Below are positions 1 through 6,392 of a DNA stretch of 8,039 nt, piece after piece. A program made the position numbers and the translations under genes. Position 1 is the stretch's first letter. Each line of letters starts with the position of its first letter. The notes under the pieces are model-generated. The model had not been told where the DNA came from. It did no database searches and saw only the letters and a program-made list of their open reading frames with translations. Origin of the DNA: JBBCJT01 sp037190665 (GTDB taxonomy: Bacteria; Pseudomonadota; Alphaproteobacteria; Acetobacterales; Acetobacteraceae); contig JBBCJT010000160.1 of NCBI GenBank assembly GCA_037190665.1, positions 1 to 8,039 of the forward strand. Reading direction: 5' to 3'.

Positions 1-869
1 AGCTTGATCTCCACGATCCGCTCCACGCCGCCGGCGCCGATCACCACCGGCACGCCGACATACAGGTCCTTCACGCCGTACTGGCCGGTGAGCCAGGCGG
101 CACAGGGCAGTACGCGCTTCTTGTCCTTCAGGTAGCTCTCGGCCATCGCGATCGCGGATGCGGCCGGGGCATAGAAGGCGGAGCCGCGTTCCAGCAGCTT
201 CACGATCTCCCCGCCGCCGTTGGCGGTGCGGGTGACGATCGCGTCGATCTTGTCCTGCGTGGTCCAGCCCATCTTCACGAGGTCCGGCACCGGGATGCCG
301 GCGACGGTGGAATAGCGCGTGAGCGGGACCATCGTGTCGCCATGGCCGCCGAGCACGAAGGCCGTCACGTCCTCGACGCTGACGTTGAACTCGTGCGCGA
401 GGAACAGGCGGAAGCGGGCGGAGTCCAGCACGCCGGCCATGCCGACGACCTTCTCCGGCTTCAGCCCGGACTTCTGCTGCATCACCCACACCATCGCATC
501 GAGCGGGTTGGTGATGACGATGACGAAGGCGTCCGGCGCGTAGGTCTTGATGCCCTCGGCCACCTGGGCGATCACGCCCGCGTTCTTGGCGACGAGGTCG
601 TCGCGGCTCATCCCCGGCTGGCGGGGGAAGCCGGCGGTGACGATGACGACGTCAGCGCCCTTGATGGCGGCATAGTCGGACCCGCCGACCATGTTGGAGT
701 CGAACCCGTCGACCGGGCCGGACTGCATGATGTCCAGCGCCTTGCCCGCGGCCACGCCGCCGAACACGTCGAACAGGACGACATCGCCCAGCTCCTTCAG
801 TCCGACGAGATGGGCCAGCGTGCCGCCGATGTTGCCGGCGCCGACGAGCGCGATCTTGCTGCGTGCCAT
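1..869 (-). CDS. mdh: Malate dehydrogenase, NAD-dependent, C-terminus cut by window edge
   Basis: Interconverts malate and oxaloacetate with NAD in the TCA cycle; cytoplasmic. The visible 289 complete codons carry the whole catalytic core of an LDH-like (bacterial/alphaproteobacterial) MDH. The Rossmann dinucleotide motif GAGNIG is at residues 10-15, and D34 at the end of beta-2 suits NAD. The mobile substrate loop AGFPRQPGMSR has R83, the position that selects malate over lactate, and R89. NPLD is at 121-124, and the catalytic pair is D149 (VLDSAR, with R152) and H176 (GGHGD). The family is usually about 310-320 residues, so roughly 25-30 are missing beyond position 1. The ATG at 869 is preceded by a GGAAGGG Shine-Dalgarno about 5 nt upstream, and residues start directly with the first beta strand, so the start is well supported. 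The gene lies 77 nt downstream of the thioesterase gene on the same strand. In alphaproteobacteria mdh often precedes sucCD, which would lie left of the window. Confidence 0.97.
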   Translation of the reverse strand, partial: MARSKIALVGAGNIGGTLAHLVGLKELGDVVLFDVFGGVAAGKALDIMQSGPVDGFDSNMVGGSDYAAIKGADVVIVTAGFPRQPGMSRDDLVAKNAGVIAQVAEGIKTYAPDAFVIVITNPLDAMVWVMQQKSGLKPEKVVGMAGVLDSARFRLFLAHEFNVSVEDVTAFVLGGHGDTMVPLTRYSTVAGIPVPDLVKMGWTTQDKIDAIVTRTANGGGEIVKLLERGSAFYAPAASAIAMAESYLKDKKRVLPCAAWLTGQYGVKDLYVGVPVVIGAGGVERIVEIK

Positions 870-898
870 GAAACCCTTCCGAGGCGAGGAGGCGCCTG

Positions 899-927
899 CC
901 CATACTCCCCACGCTGCGATGCGGCAA
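899..927 (-). promoter_or_regulatory. Candidate mdh promoter
   Basis: On the minus strand a TTGCCG hexamer (922-927) is followed after exactly 17 nt by TATGGG (899-904), which would place a transcript start about 20-25 nt before the mdh ATG. Each hexamer matches the sigma-70 consensus at only about half its positions, so the spacing is better than the sequence match. Co-transcription from the thioesterase gene is the alternative. Confidence 0.25.
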
Positions 928-946
928 GAAGGGGTCCCCCGGGGGA

Positions 947-1348
947 TCAGGGAGCGGGCGGGCCCACCGGGCGCGGCCGCCCGTCGCTGTCCAGCGCCAC
1001 GAAGGTGAAGGTCGCCTCCGTCACCCGCATGTGCCGGTCGGAATCGCGCGGCCGGCGCCAGGCGGAGATGCGGAACTTCATGCTGGTGCGTCCCACCGAG
1101 GAAAGCTCCGCCCACACGCTGACCTCGTCGCCCACGCGGACGGGGTGGAGGAAGCTCAGCGCGTCGATCGCGACGGTGGCCACCCGCCCGCGCGCCAGCC
1201 GCGAGGCCGCCCAGCCGCCGGCGAGGTCCATCTGGCTGAGCAGCCAGCCGCCGAAGATGTCGCCGTTCGGGTTGGTGTCGCCGGGCATGGCGACGGTGCG
1301 GATGGCGGGTTCGGCGGTGGGCGGGGCCTCGCTGGGGGACTGGCTCAT
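947..1348 (-). CDS. YciA-type hotdog acyl-CoA thioesterase
   Basis: Predicted to hydrolyse acyl-CoA thioesters to free CoA and fatty acid in the cytoplasm, as YciA-family hotdog enzymes do. The 133-residue length fits a single hotdog domain. The family signature is clear: RTVAMPGDTNPNGDIFGGW at residues 17-35, followed by LLSQMDLAGG with the conserved acidic residue D41 at the start of the central helix. The beta strands VATVAIDALSFLHPVRVGDEVSVWAEL and the terminal TEATFTFVALD are typical of the family. Residues 1-15 are a Pro/Ala-rich lead, so M21 is a possible alternative start. However, the ATG at 1348 has a GGAG about 9 nt upstream. Substrate chain length cannot be read from the sequence. 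The start codon overlaps by 4 nt (ATGA) the stop of the frameshifted toxin reading frame, probably by chance. It may be co-transcribed with mdh downstream. Confidence 0.9.
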   Translation of the reverse strand: MSQSPSEAPPTAEPAIRTVAMPGDTNPNGDIFGGWLLSQMDLAGGWAASRLARGRVATVAIDALSFLHPVRVGDEVSVWAELSSVGRTSMKFRISAWRRPRDSDRHMRVTEATFTFVALDSDGRPRPVGPPAP

Positions 1349-1409
1349 GGCCGAACGCTCCGGGAGGCGGGTGCCGCGGTCAAGCGCGCGGTTCCGGGCA
1401 GAACCACCG

Positions 1410-1695
1410 TCAGTCCCGGACGGGCGGCCATTGCTGTGCGCCGTGCAGCACGCGCAGGATCGTCACGGCGCGCATCCGCCGCATAGACCACGACGTAGTT
1501 CGACCGCACGACCATTTCCCGTGTGCCCGGCACACGGCCCGCGCGGTAGAGTTCGGGGTGGTCGGGCAGCCGCGCGACCCTGGCTTCGAGATCGTCCTTC
1601 AGCCGCTGCGCGGCGTCCGGATTGTCATCCGAAATATGGTCGACGATCGCCAGAAGATCGGCACGGGCTGCCTGCCGCCACTCAACGACCGGCAC
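1410..1695 (-). pseudogene. RelE/ParE-family toxin, frameshifted
   Basis: Toxin partner of the RelB/DinJ antitoxin immediately upstream. In the RelE/ParE superfamily such proteins are ribosome-dependent mRNA interferases (RelE) or gyrase poisons (ParE). The start is a GTG at 1695, overlapping the antitoxin by 14 nt. Residues 1-75 read as a normal family member: VEWRQAARADLLAIVDHI, then DDNPDAAQRLKDDLEA, then LYRAGRVPGTREMVV and NYVVVYAADA. At about 1467-1473 the frame breaks. Without a correction the frame runs on as a low-complexity Arg/Ala tail to a stop at 1345. Removing one base (or adding two) in the GC run gives AVTILRVLHGAQQWPPVRD and a TGA at 1410-1412. The result is a 94-residue protein of normal family length with the conserved RVLH motif. 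As written, the product lacks the last beta strand and C-terminal active-site region. It is a real inactivating mutation or a sequencing error. RelE versus ParE activity cannot be decided. Confidence 0.85.
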
Positions 1696-1978
1696 GGCGC
1701 TTTCGGTCGATCACCGTCTGCGCATCGTCCATGACCTGACGGTGGGAAGCGGGCGGCCGCTTGTCGTCCATGGCTTCCCGGACCCTGGCGCGGAACCACG
1801 CATCGTAGGCGTCCGGATCGGATGTCAGCCCGGCCGGCAGCCCGCCTTCCCGCGCGATGCGCGTCAGCAGGATGCGCACCGCGTCCGAGACGGTCAGCCC
1901 GACATTGGCGAGCTTCTCCGCCGCTTCCGCCTTCAAGTGGGCATCCACGCGGACATGGAGCATCGATGTCTGCGGCAT
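1682..1978 (-). CDS. RelB/DinJ-family antitoxin
   Basis: Antitoxin of a type II toxin-antitoxin pair. It should bind and neutralise the RelE/ParE toxin and repress its own promoter as a ribbon-helix-helix dimer. The 98-residue protein begins with the ribbon strand MLHVRVDAHLK (about 6-16), then helices EAAEKLANVGLT and VSDAVRILLTRIAREGGLP. This is the characteristic DinJ/RelB layout, including the GLTxSDAVR turn. The C-terminal half (about 52-98, DPDAYDAWFRARVREAMDDKR onward) is charged and probably wraps the toxin. The ATG at 1978 has a GGGAG Shine-Dalgarno at 1986-1990 with a 7-nt spacer. Its 3' end overlaps the toxin start by 14 nt, the usual coupled arrangement. The gene is intact, with no missing conserved residues seen, although the toxin is frameshifted. 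It could therefore persist as a free antitoxin or regulator. Confidence 0.92.
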   Translation of the reverse strand: MPQTSMLHVRVDAHLKAEAAEKLANVGLTVSDAVRILLTRIAREGGLPAGLTSDPDAYDAWFRARVREAMDDKRPPASHRQVMDDAQTVIDRKRRAGR

Positions 1979-1992
1979 CGGAAGTCTCCCGG

Positions 1993-2007
1993 CCTGTTCG
2001 GAACAGG
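1993..2007. promoter_or_regulatory. Palindromic operator of the toxin-antitoxin operon
   Basis: CCTGTTC-G-GAACAGG is a perfect inverted repeat with 7-bp arms around one central base. It ends 15 bp before the antitoxin ATG and abuts the Shine-Dalgarno. It overlaps the first base of a candidate -10 element, the place where RelB-type ribbon-helix-helix repressors usually bind to autoregulate. The structure is seen directly; the operator role is inferred. Confidence 0.6.
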
Positions 2008-2035
2008 TTGTATCTCAAACGAGAGACATCAAGAA
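2007..2035 (-). promoter_or_regulatory. Candidate promoter of the toxin-antitoxin operon
   Basis: On the minus strand TACAAC (2007-2012) is a fair -10 hexamer. A 17-nt spacer separates it from TTCTTG (2030-2035), a poor -35. The -10 runs directly into the palindrome at 1993-2007, so a bound repressor would block the start site. Support comes from position and spacing more than from hexamer quality. Confidence 0.3.
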
Positions 2036-2080
2036 GGCCGTGCTACCGTCAAGTTTGCCGGCGTGGCCCCACCCCCGCGG

Positions 2081-2109
2081 TTCCGGCGCGCGCCGCGCTG
2101 GCCTAGACA
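2081..2109 (+). promoter_or_regulatory. Weak candidate promoter for the gpmI operon
   Basis: TTCCGG (2081-2086) and TAGACA (2104-2109) are exactly 17 nt apart and end 21 nt before the first gpmI ATG. Both hexamers match the consensus poorly and the region is very GC-rich. Some promoter is expected between the divergent antitoxin gene and gpmI, and this is the best-spaced pair I can see. Confidence 0.2.
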
Positions 2110-2130
2110 GGGCCGGGCGATGCGGAGCGG

Positions 2131-3669
2131 ATGATGGCGCGGCCGGTGATGCTTGTGGTGCTGGACGGATGGGGCTGGCGGACGGAGGCGGCGGACAACG
2201 CCGTGCTGCAGGCCGCGACCCCGACGTTCGACGCGCTGTGGCGCGAGTGCCCGCATGCCTTCCTGCGCACCTCCGGCCTCGATGTCGGCCTGCCGGAAGG
2301 GCAGATGGGCAATTCGGAGGTCGGCCACCTCAATCTCGGCGCCGGGCGGGTGGTGATGCAGGACCTGCCGCGGATCGGTGCCGCCATCGCGGACGGCTCG
2401 CTCGCGAAGAACCCCGCCCTCGCCGGGCTGATCGAGGCGGCGCGCGCGTCTACCGGGGTGGTGCACCTGCTCGGCCTCGTCTCGCCGGGCGGCGTGCATG
2501 CGCATCAGGAACATGCCGCCGCGCTGGCCCGCATCCTCGCCGGCGCCGGGCTCACCGTGCGCGTGCATGCGCTGACCGACGGGCGCGACACGCCGCCCAA
2601 GGCCGGCGGCGGCTATCTGGCGAAGCTGACCGCGTCCCTGCCGGCCGGGGCCTCGGTGGCCACCGTCTGCGGCCGCTACTACGCGATGGACCGCGACAAC
2701 CGCTGGGAGCGGGTTGAGAAGGCGTGGCGGGCCATCGCGCTCGGTGACGGGCCGCGCTTCGCCGATGCGGCCTCCGTCGTCGATGCCGCCTATGTCGCGG
2801 GCGTCACCGACGAGTTCGTGCTCCCTGCCGCGGTCGGCGCCTATGGCGGCATCGCGGACGGCGACTGCCTGCTCTGCTTCAACTTCCGCGCCGACCGGGT
2901 GCGGGAGATCCTGGCCGCGTTGCTCGACCCCGGCTTCACCGGCTTCACCCGGCCGCGCGCGCCGAAGATCGCCGCCGCGATGGGCATGACCCAGTATTCG
3001 ACCGCGCTCGACGCGCTGATGGGCACGCTGTTCCCGCCGCAGACCATGGCGAACATCCTCGGCGCCGTGGTCGCTGCCGCGGGCAAACGGCAACTGCGGA
3101 TGGCGGAGACGGAGAAGTATCCGCACGTCACCTACTTTCTGAACGGCGGCGAGGAGACGCCCTATCCCGGCGAGGACCGGATCATGGTCCCCTCCCCCAA
3201 GGTCGCGACCTATGACCTGCAGCCGGAGATGTCGGCGCCCGAACTGGCGGACAAGGCGGTCGCGGCGATCGGGTCCGGCCAGTACGACCTGATCGTGCTG
3301 AACTTCGCCAATGCCGACATGGTGGGCCACACCGGCAGCCTGCCGGCCGCGATCAGGGCGGTGGAGGCGGCCGATGCCGGGCTGGGGCGCATCGCGCAGG
3401 CGATCCGCGCGCAGAACGGCGCGCTGCTGGTCACCGCCGATCACGGCAATGCGGAGCTGATGCGCGACCCGGTGACCGGCGGGCCGCACACCGCGCACAC
3501 CACCAACCCGGTGCCGGTGCTGCTGATGGGCGCGCCCGCGGGCGCGTCGCTGGCCGATGGCCGGCTCGCCGACGTGGCCCCGACGCTGCTTGCGCTGATG
3601 GGGCTCGCCCAGCCGGCGGAGATGACCGGCCACAACCTGGTGCGCCGCGATGCGGCGGCGGCGGGCTAG
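2131..3669 (+). CDS. gpmI: 2,3-bisphosphoglycerate-independent phosphoglycerate mutase
   Basis: Interconverts 3- and 2-phosphoglycerate in glycolysis/gluconeogenesis through a phosphoserine intermediate; a Mn-dependent cytoplasmic enzyme. The 512 residues match the usual family length and all signature residues are present. D12 is in VLDGWG. The phosphorylated nucleophile S62 is in QMGNSEVGH. H123 is in SPGGVHAH, DGRD is at 150-153, and the phosphate-binding NFRADR lies in the transferase domain. The second metal set is D396 and H400 (ADMVGH), D437-H438 (TADHGN), and H456 (HTAHTTNPVP). The gene starts ATG-ATG; a GGAG at 2124-2127 lies 3 nt before the first and 6 nt before the second. Translation may therefore really begin at 2134, giving 511 residues. 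It is the first gene of the plus-strand run, and its last 20 nt overlap envC. Gene order gpmI-envC matches the E. coli gpmM-envC cluster. Confidence 0.97.
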   Translation: MMARPVMLVVLDGWGWRTEAADNAVLQAATPTFDALWRECPHAFLRTSGLDVGLPEGQMGNSEVGHLNLGAGRVVMQDLPRIGAAIADGSLAKNPALAGLIEAARASTGVVHLLGLVSPGGVHAHQEHAAALARILAGAGLTVRVHALTDGRDTPPKAGGGYLAKLTASLPAGASVATVCGRYYAMDRDNRWERVEKAWRAIALGDGPRFADAASVVDAAYVAGVTDEFVLPAAVGAYGGIADGDCLLCFNFRADRVREILAALLDPGFTGFTRPRAPKIAAAMGMTQYSTALDALMGTLFPPQTMANILGAVVAAAGKRQLRMAETEKYPHVTYFLNGGEETPYPGEDRIMVPSPKVATYDLQPEMSAPELADKAVAAIGSGQYDLIVLNFANADMVGHTGSLPAAIRAVEAADAGLGRIAQAIRAQNGALLVTADHGNAELMRDPVTGGPHTAHTTNPVPVLLMGAPAGASLADGRLADVAPTLLALMGLAQPAEMTGHNLVRRDAAAAG

Positions 3670-4894
3670 CGCGGCGCAGTCCGCCGGCGTCTTTCCGCGG
3701 TCCCTCGCGGCCGCGCTGCTGCTGCTGGGCCTGTCCGCCGGCGCGCAGGCGCAGGACGCGCGCGCGCTGGAACGCGCGGAACGGGAGCGCGCCGCCCAGC
3801 AGGAAGCCGCGCGCGAGGCCGCCGCCCGGCTGCGGGAGGCCGACGCGGAGCGGCAGCGGCTGCGCGCCGCGCGCCTCGCCGCCTCGGAACGGCTGCGCCG
3901 CGCCGAGGAGGAGACCGCTGCCATCACCGCCCGGATCGAGGGTCTGTCCGAACGCCGCACGGCGGCCGAGGCGGAGCTGGCGCGGCGCGTCGGGGCCCTC
4001 GGCCCGCTGCTGCCGCTGATCCAGCGCCTGTCGCTGTATCCGGCCGAGACCCTGCTCGCGGTGCCGGCCCCGCCGGAGGACACGCTGCTCGGCCTGTCGC
4101 TGCTGCGGGCCATGACCCACAACCTGACCGCCGAAGCGGCCGCGATCCGCACCGAGCAGGAGGCGCTGACCGTGCTCGCCGGCCGCCTCGTCGCCGAGCA
4201 GGCGGCGCTGGAGACCGCGCTCGCTGCCCAGCGCGAGCGGGGCGCGGAGCTGGACCGCGCGCTGGCCGAGGCGGAGGCCGCCCGCAGCGAGGCGGAGGAG
4301 GACGCCGAGGAAGCCGGCCGTGCCGTCGCCCGCGCGGCCGAGCGTGCCGCCGACCTGCGCCAGGCGATCGCCCGGATCGAGGCCGAGCAGGAAGCCGCCG
4401 CCCGCCGCGCCCGGGCCGAGGCGCAGCGGGCCGAGGCCGCACGCCGCGCAGATCAGGCCGATGCCGCCCGCCGCCGCGCCGCGGCCGCCGCCGCCCCGCG
4501 CGGCCCGGGCCTGGTCCGTGGCCGGACGGTGCTGGAACCGCCGGTGGTGGGCTCCGTCGCGGTCGATTACGGCGCGCGGACGGAGGACGGCCCGGCCCAG
4601 GGGATCGGCTGGCAGGCCGCCTCGGGCGCGCGGGTGCGCTCGCCCTGCGCCGGTCGGGTCATGTATGCCGGGCCGTTTCGCTCATATGGCGCGCTGTTGA
4701 TCGTGGATTGTGGCGGCGGATACCATATCGTGCTGTCTGGGCTGGATCGGCTGGATGCGCGCGTCGGCGCCTCCGTCGCTGCCGGGGACGCGGTGGGTGC
4801 GATGGGCGCCGGCCCGCGCCCGCGGTTGACGATGGAGCTTCGACACAACGGCCGGCCGGTGGATCCGGGCCCATGGCTTTCCGCGAGAGGATAG
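3650..4894 (+). CDS. envC: EnvC-like murein hydrolase activator with degenerate LytM (M23) domain
   Basis: EnvC-family proteins sit in the periplasm, dock on FtsEX through a coiled coil, and activate cell-wall amidases at the septum without cutting peptidoglycan themselves. The 414-residue protein has an Arg-rich N-terminus (MRRRR) and hydrophobic segment 19-32, then a signal-peptidase site after AQA34. A very long Ala/Glu/Arg coiled coil spans about 36-282, and a LytM domain about 295-410. All zinc and catalytic positions of active M23 enzymes are changed. The HxxxD site reads A316-Q-G-I-G320, the YAHL site reads LSGL (362-365), and the HLH site reads R392-L-T394. This indicates an activator, not an endopeptidase. 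C333 and C354 lie in neighbouring strands and could form a disulfide. The ATG lies inside gpmI and no good Shine-Dalgarno is seen, suggesting translational coupling. It ends 7 nt before ctpA. Confidence 0.92.
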   Translation: MRRRRASAAQSAGVFPRSLAAALLLLGLSAGAQAQDARALERAERERAAQQEAAREAAARLREADAERQRLRAARLAASERLRRAEEETAAITARIEGLSERRTAAEAELARRVGALGPLLPLIQRLSLYPAETLLAVPAPPEDTLLGLSLLRAMTHNLTAEAAAIRTEQEALTVLAGRLVAEQAALETALAAQRERGAELDRALAEAEAARSEAEEDAEEAGRAVARAAERAADLRQAIARIEAEQEAAARRARAEAQRAEAARRADQADAARRRAAAAAAPRGPGLVRGRTVLEPPVVGSVAVDYGARTEDGPAQGIGWQAASGARVRSPCAGRVMYAGPFRSYGALLIVDCGGGYHIVLSGLDRLDARVGASVAAGDAVGAMGAGPRPRLTMELRHNGRPVDPGPWLSARG

Positions 4895-4901
4895 GTCGCT
4901 G

Positions 4902-6284
4902 ATGCGCTTTCGTTCTGCCCTGCTGGTCGGCGCCGCCTTTGGCGCGGGGCTGGCGATCTCGCCGATGATGACCCAGCTCGGGGACCGGCTCGGCATTGCC
5001 GCCTGGGCGCAGGAAAGCGGACGGGCGGAGACGTACCGGCTGCTCAACCTGTTCGGCGACGTGTTCGAGCGTATCCGCGCCGAATACGTCGAACCGGTGA
5101 ACGACCGCGAGGTGATGGAGGCGGCCATCAACGGCATGCTCACCAGCCTCGACCCGCACTCGTCCTACATGAACGCACGCACCTTCCGCGACATGCAGGT
5201 GCAGACGCGCGGCGAGTTCGGCGGCCTCGGCATCGAGGTCACGCAGGAGAACGGCTACATCAAGGTGATCTCGCCGATCGACGACACGCCCGCCTTCCGC
5301 GCGGGCGTGAAGGCCGGCGACCTGATCGTGGCACTCGACGGGCAGACCGTGCAGGGCCTGTCGCTGAACGAGGCGGTGGAGAAGATGCGCGGGGCGCCGC
5401 GCAGCGAGATCAAGCTGACCATCCGCCGCGAGGGTGTGGCTAACCCGATCCAGCTCACGCTGACGCGCGACGTGATCCGCATCCAGGTGGTGCGCTCGCG
5501 GCTGGAAGGCGGCGACATCGCCTATATCCGCGTCACCAGCTTCAACGAGCAGACGGAAGTGGCGCTGCGCCGGGCGCTGCAGCAGCTCAAGACCCAGGCG
5601 GGCGGCAACCTCAAGGGCGTGGTGCTCGACCTGCGCAACAACCCCGGCGGGCTGCTCGACCAGGCGGTGCAGGTCTCCGACGATCTGCTGGAACAGGGCG
5701 AGATCGTCTCCACCCGCGCCCGCCGCGCCGAGGATGCCCAGCGCTGGAACGCCAAGCCCGGCGACATCGCGAGCGGCCTGCCGATCGTGGTGCTGATCAA
5801 CGGCGGGTCGGCGAGCGCGTCGGAGATCGTCGCCGGCGCGCTGCAGGACCACAACCGCGCCATCGTCATCGGCCAGCGCTCGTTCGGGAAAGGCAGCGTC
5901 CAGACCGTGATGCCGCTGCCCGGCAACGGCGCGATCCGGCTGACCACCGCGCGCTACTACACGCCGTCCGGCCGCTCCATCCAGGGCACCGGCATCGCGC
6001 CGGACATCGAGGTGCTGCCGTCGCGCGCCGAGCCCGCGCCGCGCTTCGGGCCGGAGCGCGAGAGCGACCTGCGCCACAGTCTGCGCAACGAGGGCGGCAC
6101 GCCGCCGACCGAGGGCGCGCCGCCGCGCAGCGACATGCCGCCGGTCGCCAAGACCCTCCAGCGCCTGCCGCCGGAGAACTTCCCGAACTTCGACCCGACC
6201 AAGCCCGAGACCGACTGGCAGCTCAACCAGGCGCTGGTGCTGGTGCGCGGCATGGCGGCGCAGCGGCGCGCCAGCGCGAATTGA
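4902..6284 (+). CDS. ctpA: S41 carboxyl-terminal processing protease (CtpA/Prc family)
   Basis: A serine protease of the C-terminal processing family that trims or degrades exported proteins; in related bacteria it acts in the periplasm on envelope and peptidoglycan-remodelling proteins. The 460-residue protein has an N-terminal hydrophobic segment (about 5-20) with a possible cleavage after AWA36. A helical N-terminal domain contains EYVEPVNDREVMEAAINGMLTSLDPHS. A PDZ domain covers about 105-190 (GGLGIEV, AFRAGVKAGDLIVALDG), followed by the protease core. The catalytic set is complete: S305 in GGSASASE, K330 in SFGKGSVQ, and Q334, with the 25-residue Ser-Lys spacing of Prc/D1P/CtpB enzymes. 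A Pro-rich linker (about 370-420) leads to a conserved tail, DWQLNQALVLVRGM. The start follows envC by 7 nt, with AGGT (4893-4896) as a short Shine-Dalgarno. Membership in this operon suggests a role in regulating septal or cell-wall hydrolysis; the substrate is unknown. Confidence 0.95.
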   Translation: MRFRSALLVGAAFGAGLAISPMMTQLGDRLGIAAWAQESGRAETYRLLNLFGDVFERIRAEYVEPVNDREVMEAAINGMLTSLDPHSSYMNARTFRDMQVQTRGEFGGLGIEVTQENGYIKVISPIDDTPAFRAGVKAGDLIVALDGQTVQGLSLNEAVEKMRGAPRSEIKLTIRREGVANPIQLTLTRDVIRIQVVRSRLEGGDIAYIRVTSFNEQTEVALRRALQQLKTQAGGNLKGVVLDLRNNPGGLLDQAVQVSDDLLEQGEIVSTRARRAEDAQRWNAKPGDIASGLPIVVLINGGSASASEIVAGALQDHNRAIVIGQRSFGKGSVQTVMPLPGNGAIRLTTARYYTPSGRSIQGTGIAPDIEVLPSRAEPAPRFGPERESDLRHSLRNEGGTPPTEGAPPRSDMPPVAKTLQRLPPENFPNFDPTKPETDWQLNQALVLVRGMAAQRRASAN

Positions 6285-6293
6285 GTCATGGTT

Positions 6294-6361
6294 GGTTCAG
6301 CCTGAGCGGGCCATGATCGCGCGACGGCGGAACAGGGCGTGATGATGGTCCCGGCTGAACC
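6294..6361 (+). promoter_or_regulatory. Inverted repeat / structured leader between ctpA and the yibQ-like gene
   Basis: GGTTCAGCC (6294-6302) and GGCTGAACC (6353-6361) are perfect 9-bp inverted arms 50 nt apart. In RNA the stem could extend outward by three G-U wobbles (6291-6293 with 6362-6364). Inside, GGGCCAT (6308-6314) can pair with ATGGTCCC with one bulge. The element fills most of the only sizeable gap in the operon and ends 27 nt before the next start codon. There is no U-run after the 3' arm, so it is not a standard intrinsic terminator. A processing site, attenuator or translational control element are alternatives. Confidence 0.5.
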
Positions 6362-6392
6362 GGTGTCCGGCGTCTGCGCGCCGGCCCTTTGA
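6342..6392 (+). CDS. Possible 16-codon leader ORF
   Basis: A short frame, ATG ATG GTC to CTT TGA, encodes 16 residues (MMVPAEPVSGVCAPAL). AGGG at 6334-6337 lies 4 nt before the first ATG and 7 nt before the second, a reasonable Shine-Dalgarno. Its TGA overlaps the TTG start of the following gene, which has no Shine-Dalgarno of its own. That is the arrangement expected for translational coupling. The ORF also reads through the 3' arm of the inverted repeat at 6294-6361, so a translating ribosome would open that hairpin. No homology is recognisable, and an ORF this short can arise by chance. Confidence 0.3.
   Translation: MMVPAEPVSGVCAPAL

Noticed and set aside
935..946. Palindrome TCCCCCGGGGGA just after the thioesterase stop, as a terminator
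   Set aside because: It has no loop beyond its own centre and no T-run on the minus strand, so a stable terminator hairpin is doubtful.
1345..1695. Toxin reading frame taken at face value as a 116-residue protein ending in an ATGA overlap with the thioesterase start
   Set aside because: The last 40 residues are low-complexity, while the alternative frame supplies the conserved family C-terminus; the overlap is best seen as coincidence.
342..1739. Plus-strand 465-codon open frame opposite mdh, the thioesterase and the toxin
   Set aside because: Antisense shadow; all three minus-strand genes have clear family motifs.
2084..2095. 12-bp perfect palindrome CGGCGCGCGCCG upstream of gpmI
   Set aside because: Alternating GC runs like this arise easily at such base composition, and no second copy or promoter logic supports an operator.
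2029..4152. Very long minus-strand open frame (707 codons) opposite gpmI and envC
   Set aside because: Antisense shadow of high-GC codon bias: low-complexity Arg/Ala/Gly/His composition, no recognisable domain, and it lies across two well-supported plus-strand genes.
4659..6077. Minus-strand 472-codon open frame opposite envC and ctpA
   Set aside because: Same composition artefact; ctpA on the other strand has complete catalytic and PDZ motifs.
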